In this document: positions 1-3,733 of the stretch, one piece after another | Position numbering within the stretch: position 1 is the first letter of the stretch | How the letters are laid out: every line of letters starts with the position of its first letter | Assembly (NCBI GenBank): GCA_027344745.1 | Contig: DAHWIS010000054.1 | Coordinates: forward strand, 1 to 5,083 | Origin: Microcaldota archaeon | GTDB lineage: Archaea > Micrarchaeota > Micrarchaeia > Micrarchaeales > Micrarchaeaceae | Length of the DNA stretch: 5,083 nucleotides | Direction: 5' to 3' | Made by a program: the position numbers and the translations under genes | The notes under the pieces: model-generated | What the model was told of the DNA's origin: nothing | Databases searched by the model: none | What the model saw: only the letters and a program-made list of their open reading frames with translations

Positions 1-549
1 GATTATCGAATCGACTTTCGGAACCGGATAGAAATTCGATCTTGACACCCGCATTATTTGCGTTACCTTGTTGGTAAGGGCCATCATCACGCTAAGCTTG
101 GAGTACTTTTTTGTGCCTGGCTTTGCCAGCATGTGCTCTACAAATTCTTTCTGCAGGCACAATACCGCTTCCATGCCGTGATTTGACAGCCACATAAGCG
201 TCTTGCTGGATAATTGATACGGTATATTTGACACGACTATGTCAAAACCCTCTAGCGTTTCATCTGTTAAGGAGAAAAAATCTGCGTTCAGCACTTTTAG
301 GTTCCTGTGCGATTCTCTTTCAATCAATGCATTGTATACCTTTGTATCCTTTTCAACTGCAAGAACTTTCTTGCCCGACTTGCACAACTGCCTCGTCAAT
401 ATGCCCAATCCCGGGCCTATTTCTATAACATTCCTGTCCAATGCATATGCTGCTTCAACTTCGGCCACATGCTCGCTTACAAGAAAATTCTGGCCAAGGC
501 TTTTCTTGGGGCGCAACGCCTTTGCGGTTATAATATATTCGTTGGGCAT
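1..549 (-). CDS. rsmA: 16S rRNA dimethyladenosine transferase RsmA/KsgA/Dim1 (3' end outside window)
   Basis: This enzyme uses S-adenosylmethionine to dimethylate two adjacent adenines in the terminal helix of 16S rRNA, a late step of small-subunit maturation. Only the first 183 residues are present and the frame is open to base 1. Visible motifs in order are SLGQNFL (17-23), the SAM-binding EIGPGLG (43-49), VEKD (65-68), NAD (88-90), the catalytic-type SNIPY (107-111), LQKEFVEHMLAKPGTKKYSKL (132-152, key residues QKEF and the GTKKYS turn), and FYPVPKVDS (173-181). These are the ordered signatures of the KsgA/Dim1 family. The family is normally about 260-280 residues, so roughly 80-100 residues, mainly the small helical C-terminal domain, lie off the left edge. 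The start is the ATG at 549-547: an in-frame TAA lies 15 bases upstream, and GAGGT (557-553) forms a close Shine-Dalgarno site. It is transcribed divergently from the DUF2341 gene. Confidence 0.95.
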   Translation of the reverse strand, partial: MPNEYIITAKALRPKKSLGQNFLVSEHVAEVEAAYALDRNVIEIGPGLGILTRQLCKSGKKVLAVEKDTKVYNALIERESHRNLKVLNADFFSLTDETLEGFDIVVSNIPYQLSSKTLMWLSNHGMEAVLCLQKEFVEHMLAKPGTKKYSKLSVMMALTNKVTQIMRVSRSNFYPVPKVDSII

Positions 550-606
550 TAAACCTCGCTCTGTTTAGTATTCTGGACACATCTTTTTATATATGATTTT
601 CTTATA
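550..606. promoter_or_regulatory. Divergent promoter with one shared TATA element (about 585-595)
   Basis: The 57-base gap contains TTTTTATATATG at about 585-595. Read on the plus strand it is a TTTATATA-type archaeal box A whose start point, about 26 bases on, falls near 613-616, at the first codons of the surface-protein gene; that transcript would be leaderless or nearly so. Read on the minus strand (CATATATAAAAAG) it would start rsmA near 563, giving a leader of about 13 nt that carries GAGGT. The element is close to self-complementary, so use in both directions is plausible. No separate second box is evident. Start points are inferred from usual archaeal spacing. Confidence 0.6.
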
Positions 607-2094
607 ATGATTATGCTTAGAGGGCAGAGTGCAGTTGAATTCCTTTCGGTATACGGCTTCGTGATATTAGTAATAGCAATAGCGATAGCTGTGCTCGTAC
701 TTTTCATGGCTATACCGAAGACCATATTGCCGACGCAATGCACTTTCCTCAGCGGATTCTCCTGCGTAGACGGGATATACACGATAAATTCGACTGCAGG
801 AACCAATTCGATACTGCTTATAAGCGCTACCGACATGCAGCCGGGCATAGTAAATATAAGCAGCTTCAAGGGATATATCGATTTCCACGAGAGCACCTCG
901 GGCTATTGCGTTCCGTCCGTCGCTACCGAGGGGCAGAAGGTATACTGCATAGCCAATATAGGCGTTACCCCCTCGTTCGGATCGGTATACTTTGGCACGT
1001 TCGACATATACGCGAACTACTGCACTCCCTCGTCAAGCAACTTCTACACGACCAAATGCCCATCAGACAGCAATTACACATACGGTGGCAACATAAGGAC
1101 GCAGACTGTGAAGCTGGCCTTTGGAAAGAACTCGAATACGCAGATAAACATAACGAACAGCCAGAAGAGCGCAGTACCTGCGCACTTCCAACAATTGATC
1201 AGCTTCAATCCCTCCGGATACGTATTATACGAAAGGCCGGATCTTGGTAATATAAGATTCTATTACAAGAGCAAAGAGCTTTACAGCTGGTGCGAATCGA
1301 ACTGCTCCAGCTATGCAACCGGCAATGCGATATTCTGGGTAAGGCTGCCGGTTGCGATATCGCCTTCGCACAACCTTAGCATATCGATGTATATATTGCC
1401 ACTTACCGTTGGGTACAGCGACCAGTATGCAGGAGAGGCCCCGCAGCTCTCATGCCCAAATCCTGCGGATACCGCAGGATGCGCCACATACGGCAAATAC
1501 GACAACGGGGCGAATGTGTTCAACAACTACTGGAACTTTGCTGGGACAAGCCTGCCAAGCTCCTTTACTACCGCTGGCTCGGGTAGCTATTCACAAAATG
1601 ACGGAATAACTGTAAGTAGTAGTAGTGGTAGTAATTATGAAATTATTGCTACAATTTCTTCAGGAAGTATAATAATGGACAGTTTGATGGAACTGACATC
1701 CTCAACTAATGGAAACTTGGCTGCTGGCCATGGTGGCGGAAGTTCAACATATACTCTTTATAATGCATATACCGTAAATTTTGCTAATGGCTATAACAAT
1801 CTATATAAATATTCTTCTGGAACAGCATCTTCAATAGCAACTGGTTCATATACTCTCACTACTGCAATTTATTCGTTGGCATTATCAACAGCACCCTCTC
1901 AAACTGCTTATCAAAATTATATCCCGAAAGGAAACGCAGCAGATAGTTCTCTTTCATTATCAAATTTTAATCAACTTGCAATAGGAGTTGCGAGTGGTGG
2001 AAGCATTCAACTAACATGGCTCCGCACCCGTGCCTACCCTCCAAACGGCGTAATGCCGGTCGCACATATTGGAAGCGTCAGTATAATTTCGTGA
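607..2094 (+). CDS. Class III signal (type IV pilin-like) protein with DUF2341/ConA-like domain
   Basis: This is a 495-residue predicted surface protein of unknown exact function. Residues 4-12 (LRGQSAVEF) match the archaeal class III signal consensus; a prepilin peptidase would cut between G6 and Q7. A hydrophobic segment (about 13-36) follows, as in archaellins and pilins. Residues 37-190 are a Cys-containing extracellular region with no recognised domain. Residues 194-310 resemble the DUF2341 core: HFQQLISF, NIRFYYKSKELYSWCE, AIFWVRLP, YAGEAPQLS and YGKYDNGANVFNNYWNFAG. Residues 311-487 resemble the ConA-like sandwich that follows, ending in RTRAYPPNGVMP (473-484). There are ten Cys (45, 53, 101, 114, 139, 151, 229, 233, 283, 292) and six N-glycosylation sequons, all before residue 335. 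ATG codons occur at 607 and 613; the TATA spacing and the short n-region favour 613 (Met3) slightly. The role may be a minor pilin or a carbohydrate-binding adhesin; this is inference. Composition shifts sharply at 1609-2019. Confidence 0.85.
   Translation: MIMLRGQSAVEFLSVYGFVILVIAIAIAVLVLFMAIPKTILPTQCTFLSGFSCVDGIYTINSTAGTNSILLISATDMQPGIVNISSFKGYIDFHESTSGYCVPSVATEGQKVYCIANIGVTPSFGSVYFGTFDIYANYCTPSSSNFYTTKCPSDSNYTYGGNIRTQTVKLAFGKNSNTQINITNSQKSAVPAHFQQLISFNPSGYVLYERPDLGNIRFYYKSKELYSWCESNCSSYATGNAIFWVRLPVAISPSHNLSISMYILPLTVGYSDQYAGEAPQLSCPNPADTAGCATYGKYDNGANVFNNYWNFAGTSLPSSFTTAGSGSYSQNDGITVSSSSGSNYEIIATISSGSIIMDSLMELTSSTNGNLAAGHGGGSSTYTLYNAYTVNFANGYNNLYKYSSGTASSIATGSYTLTTAIYSLALSTAPSQTAYQNYIPKGNAADSSLSLSNFNQLAIGVASGGSIQLTWLRTRAYPPNGVMPVAHIGSVSIIS
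1609..2019 (+). other. Compositionally atypical segment within the DUF2341 gene (residues 335-471)
   Basis: Codon use changes in frame. By hand count, codons 1-334 use Tyr TAC 17/TAT 7, Ile ATA 24/ATC 2/ATT 1 and Ser AGT once. Codons 335-471 use TAT 11/TAC 0, ATT 5/ATA 4/ATC 1 and AGT ten times, with CAA replacing CAG for Gln. GC in 1621-1980 is about 35% (125 of 360), against about 52% over four sampled 60-base lines upstream. The encoded stretch is rich in Ser, Thr, Gly, Asn and Tyr, has no Cys and no glycosylation sequon, and corresponds to the variable middle of the ConA-like domain. Edges are approximate. The frame is intact, with no inverted repeats or transposase that would indicate an insertion. 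Confidence 0.75.
1615..1632 (+). repeat. AGT trinucleotide tract (four AGT, GGT, AGT)
   Basis: Four consecutive AGT codons are followed by GGT and another AGT, encoding SSSSGS (residues 337-342). The tract lies at the left boundary of the atypical segment. Length change by slippage would keep the frame and only vary a Ser-rich linker or loop. Confidence 0.7.
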
Positions 2095-2110
2095 CTGGCA
2101 AACACATTAT

Positions 2111-2118
2111 TTTATATA
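2111..2118 (+). promoter_or_regulatory. TATA box for tRNA-Thr
   Basis: TTTATATA is an exact archaeal box A, here 32 bases before the first tRNA base. With usual spacing, transcription would begin near 2141, giving a leader of about 9 nt removed by RNase P. It sits only 17 bases after the stop of the DUF2341 gene, so the T-rich bases 2108-2124 may also help end that transcript. Confidence 0.65.
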
Positions 2119-2149
2119 ATTTCTTCATTAAGTATTAGGGTTAATTCCT

Positions 2150-2235
2150 GCCTCAATAGCTCAGGAGTAGAGCGTCTGCATGGTAAACCTTACCCGGAAA
2201 GCAGAAGGCCGTGGGTGCGATTCCCACTTGAGGCT
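2150..2235 (+). tRNA. tRNA-Thr(GGT) with a 14-nt intron
   Basis: The cloverleaf is complete: acceptor GCCTCAA (2150-2156) with TTGAGGC (2228-2234); D stem GCTC/GAGC (2159-2162, 2170-2173); anticodon stem TCTGC (2175-2179) with GCAGA (2201-2205); 5-nt variable loop (2206-2210); T stem GTGGG/CCCAC (2211-2215, 2223-2227). Discriminator T2235 and the leading GC of the acceptor fit archaeal tRNA-Thr; CCA is not encoded. After removing the intron the loop reads ATGGTAA, anticodon GGT at 2182-2184. Removing an earlier 14-nt block would give GGA (Ser), but the short variable loop argues against tRNA-Ser. Oddities: A rather than a pyrimidine at position 32; a 7-nt D loop (AGGAGTA) that places A at 18 if G2164 is G15 (it can pair with C48, C2210); and T loop TGCGATT with G instead of U at 55. 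Confidence 0.9.
2186..2199 (+). other. tRNA intron at canonical position 37/38
   Basis: The 21 nt between the anticodon-stem strands exceed a normal loop by 14. An intron of AACCTTACCCGGAA after position 37 leaves a 7-nt loop; shifting it by one base gives the same product. Intron TTACC (2190-2194) is complementary to GGTAA (2182-2186), which covers the anticodon. The standard bulge-helix-bulge fold for a 37/38 intron would pair 2180-2183 with 2194-2197, giving two G-C pairs, one G-U and an A-G mismatch, so the splice motif is a relaxed one. At 14 nt the intron is near the short end for archaeal tRNA introns. Confidence 0.75.
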
Positions 2236-2260
2236 TACGCACAAACGTCCAAATTTTAGT

Positions 2261-2287
2261 GGCTATCGATGCAAAACGATTTCAGCC
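2261..2287. repeat. Imperfect 8-bp hairpin in the tRNA/mat convergent spacer
   Basis: GGCT-ATCG (2261-2268) pairs with CGAT (2277-2280) and AGCC (2284-2287), with an 8-nt loop and a 3-nt bulge. It lies 25 bases after the tRNA and directly before a run of seven A (2289-2295). It may slow or end transcription from either side. The rest of 2236-2372 holds the two T tracts listed separately and nothing else I recognise. Confidence 0.35.
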
Positions 2288-2288
2288 C

Positions 2289-2331
2289 AAAAAAAGTGAC
2301 ATCTCCAGGTAGGGCAAGCGATACAAAAAAA
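2289..2331 (-). terminator. Two T7 tracts downstream of mat
   Basis: On the minus strand, runs of seven T occur at 2331-2325 and 2295-2289, starting 42 and 78 bases after the mat stop codon. Archaeal RNA polymerase terminates at T tracts with little need for a hairpin, so these are likely tandem terminators for mat in a convergent arrangement with the tRNA. Confidence 0.55.
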
Positions 2332-2372
2332 GAACATGTATGATATTGGCCACGTAAACAATACGCCGATTG

Positions 2373-3572
2373 CTAGAACATATTGTACTTGCCCGAGACG
2401 ATTTCTTTTGTAAGAAACCCTATGTTTTCCAATGACTGTTCTGCAAGCGCGGCCAACTTGTTTGTAATGTTTGATATGTCTCCCTTTTCATTGAGCAAAA
2501 CCTTCACGTCAAGGTTTCTTGGGTCGTTTATCGGCCTCCCTATCTGCGATACAATCGATACGTTGCATTCCTTTATCTCCGGATACAGCTTTACAGCATC
2601 AGAGGCTATCTCATTCGCTAATACGCTGTATATCTTGCCGACATGGCTTACCGGATTCTTGCCTGCTGCAGCCTCTAGGCTCATGTGCCTGAATGGCGTT
2701 ATTATGCCGTTTACCCTGTTTCCCCTCCCCACCGAACCGTCGTCACCAGATTCGCAGCTCAGCCCAGATTTCGTAAGATAGAAGCTTCCGCTCTCCTTAT
2801 GGTCCCCGTTGTTTATTATTACTTCTACTTCTTTTGGGGTTATCTTCTTGGCAAACGCTTTTACATCTTCAGCAATCCTCGCCTTGTAATCGTAGTATTG
2901 GTCCACATTTGCAACAAACTTCGATACGAACGCGATTGCGATCGTAAGGTTTATTTTGCCATCTTCTCGAATGCCCATGACCTTTATGTCTTCGCCAACA
3001 TACGGATGGGCTTGCTTGTATTCATTTCCATTTAGGAAGCGCTCCGCTTCCAGAACAAGCTTCTCTGTTTCTGTGAATGGCGCAAAACCTATCCCGAACG
3101 ATGTGTCGTTGGACAGCGGCACGCCTATGCCCCTGTTGAATATCCCCGTAAGGTCTGCCGACCCTTTGAGGATTTTCGAATTGAATATGACTTCGTTGTC
3201 GATGTCGAGGAACCTTGTATGTTCTTTCAGGTAATCCTTAGCTGCCTTTAGCGCGATGTCGTCTACGGGTACATCTATGTTTTGGTATTTTTTTACCGCC
3301 CTCCCGGCAAGTATTATTTCTATCGGTTTCGTTATCCTCCCGTTGCCGAAAGAGGCCTCGGAAGTTCCGCCTATTATCAAGCCCTTGTCCAGATTGTGGT
3401 GCAGTATCATGCCGGTGCTGTCCATATACGCCCTTGACAGCTCGACGCTTGCCCTTTCCGCGATCCCGTCTATCAAGCTGTCCGGATGCCCAATGCCCTT
3501 GCGTTCTACGTATTCTACATTCTGATTTGATATGGGCACATACTTACTTTCCGATACCCTTATGTTGCTCAT
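2373..3572 (-). CDS. mat: Archaeal-type methionine adenosyltransferase (S-adenosylmethionine synthetase)
   Basis: This cytosolic enzyme makes S-adenosylmethionine from methionine and ATP, releasing phosphate and pyrophosphate. The 399 residues match the normal length of the archaeal family, which is distinct from bacterial MetK. Recalled family signatures are present in order: ERKGIGHPDSLIDG (23-36), ILHHNLD (56-62), SNDTSFGIGFAPFTETE (154-170), GEDIKVMG (193-200), GDDGSVGRGNRVNGIITPFR (276-295), AAAGKNPVSHVGKIY (301-315) and SQIGRPINDP (342-351). The stretch GGTSEASFGNG (68-78) departs from the GGHAYPKFGGG I recall in Methanocaldococcus, a modest variation in an otherwise conserved protein. 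The ATG at 3572 aligns the N-terminus with family members; AAAGATGATC just upstream partly matches the extended archaeal Shine-Dalgarno. The gene lies 161 bases downstream of infB on the same strand but has its own TATA box and an unusual long leader. SAM is also the donor for the neighbouring rsmA. Confidence 0.97.
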   Translation of the reverse strand: MSNIRVSESKYVPISNQNVEYVERKGIGHPDSLIDGIAERASVELSRAYMDSTGMILHHNLDKGLIIGGTSEASFGNGRITKPIEIILAGRAVKKYQNIDVPVDDIALKAAKDYLKEHTRFLDIDNEVIFNSKILKGSADLTGIFNRGIGVPLSNDTSFGIGFAPFTETEKLVLEAERFLNGNEYKQAHPYVGEDIKVMGIREDGKINLTIAIAFVSKFVANVDQYYDYKARIAEDVKAFAKKITPKEVEVIINNGDHKESGSFYLTKSGLSCESGDDGSVGRGNRVNGIITPFRHMSLEAAAGKNPVSHVGKIYSVLANEIASDAVKLYPEIKECNVSIVSQIGRPINDPRNLDVKVLLNEKGDISNITNKLAALAEQSLENIGFLTKEIVSGKYNMF

Positions 3573-3596
3573 TCGATCATCTTTGTTTTTAGATTT

Positions 3597-3658
3597 GCAT
3601 CTGTGGTTTGCACCGGATTAACCTTCAACAGATACCAATAAGTTCCTTCCACAAACGC
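3597..3658 (-). promoter_or_regulatory. Structured mat leader with two competing hairpins (candidate regulatory leader)
   Basis: On the minus-strand RNA, GCGUUUGUGG (3658-3649) can pair with CCACAGAUGC (3606-3597): ten base pairs, two of them G-U, closing a 42-nt loop. The same 3' strand can instead pair with GUAUCUGU (3635-3628): eight pairs with one G-U, extended across a UGAA bulge by GGUU/AACC (3623-3620 with 3608-3605). The two folds exclude each other. The element starts within a few bases of the predicted transcript start and ends 24 bases before the mat ATG. It matches no riboswitch class I recognise. Helices of this size can arise by chance in a leader this long, so function is inference. 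Confidence 0.35.
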
Positions 3659-3682
3659 CCATGTAGTGCATTAGCTTTTTTG

Positions 3683-3692
3683 CTATATAAAG
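3683..3692 (-). promoter_or_regulatory. TATA box for mat
   Basis: The minus strand reads CTTTATATAG, a close match to archaeal box A. A start about 26 bases downstream falls near 3661, leaving an untranslated leader of about 89 nt before the mat ATG. No other convincing TATA box lies nearer to the gene. Confidence 0.6.
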
Positions 3693-3694
3693 AG

Positions 3695-3716
3695 CCTTGG
3701 CAAAAATATTCCAAAG
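3695..3716 (-). terminator. Possible infB terminator: weak hairpin with T5
   Basis: Minus-strand CTTTGG (3716-3711) can pair with CCAAGG (3700-3695) around a 10-nt loop containing TTTTT (3706-3702). It lies 17 bases after the infB stop codon and just ahead of the mat TATA box, so it may separate the two transcripts. The hairpin is only six pairs including one G-U. Confidence 0.35.
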
Positions 3717-3733
3717 TGGATATGTTTTTGTGT

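Noticed and set aside
549..896. A 115-codon open frame on the minus strand
   Set aside because: It lies antisense to the class III signal and N-terminal region of the 495-codon gene, shows no recognisable motif, and would overlap the promoter. It is a shadow frame.
738..1250. A 170-codon plus-strand frame inside the DUF2341 gene
   Set aside because: It is out of frame with clear DUF2341 and signal motifs, and its product is rich in Arg, His and Gln with no domain logic.
1609..2019. An inserted mobile element as the cause of the AT-rich segment
   Set aside because: No terminal inverted repeats, target duplication or transposase-like sequence was seen, and the frame and beta-rich domain pattern continue without a break.
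2150..2235. Reading the tRNA as tRNA-Ser(GGA) with a shifted intron
   Set aside because: A 14-nt removal two to four bases earlier gives GGA, but the variable loop is only 5 nt, whereas tRNA-Ser has a long arm. Position 37/38 and the discriminator T fit Thr.
2312..2394. 7-bp inverted repeat GGGCAAG (2312-2318) and CTTGCCC (2388-2394) around the mat stop codon
   Set aside because: It is exact but short, spans 69 bases, and one arm lies in coding sequence. Pairs this short are expected by chance.
2685..3035. Plus-strand open frames opposite mat and infB
   Set aside because: They are antisense to strongly conserved proteins and have no promoter or motif of their own. All are shadows.
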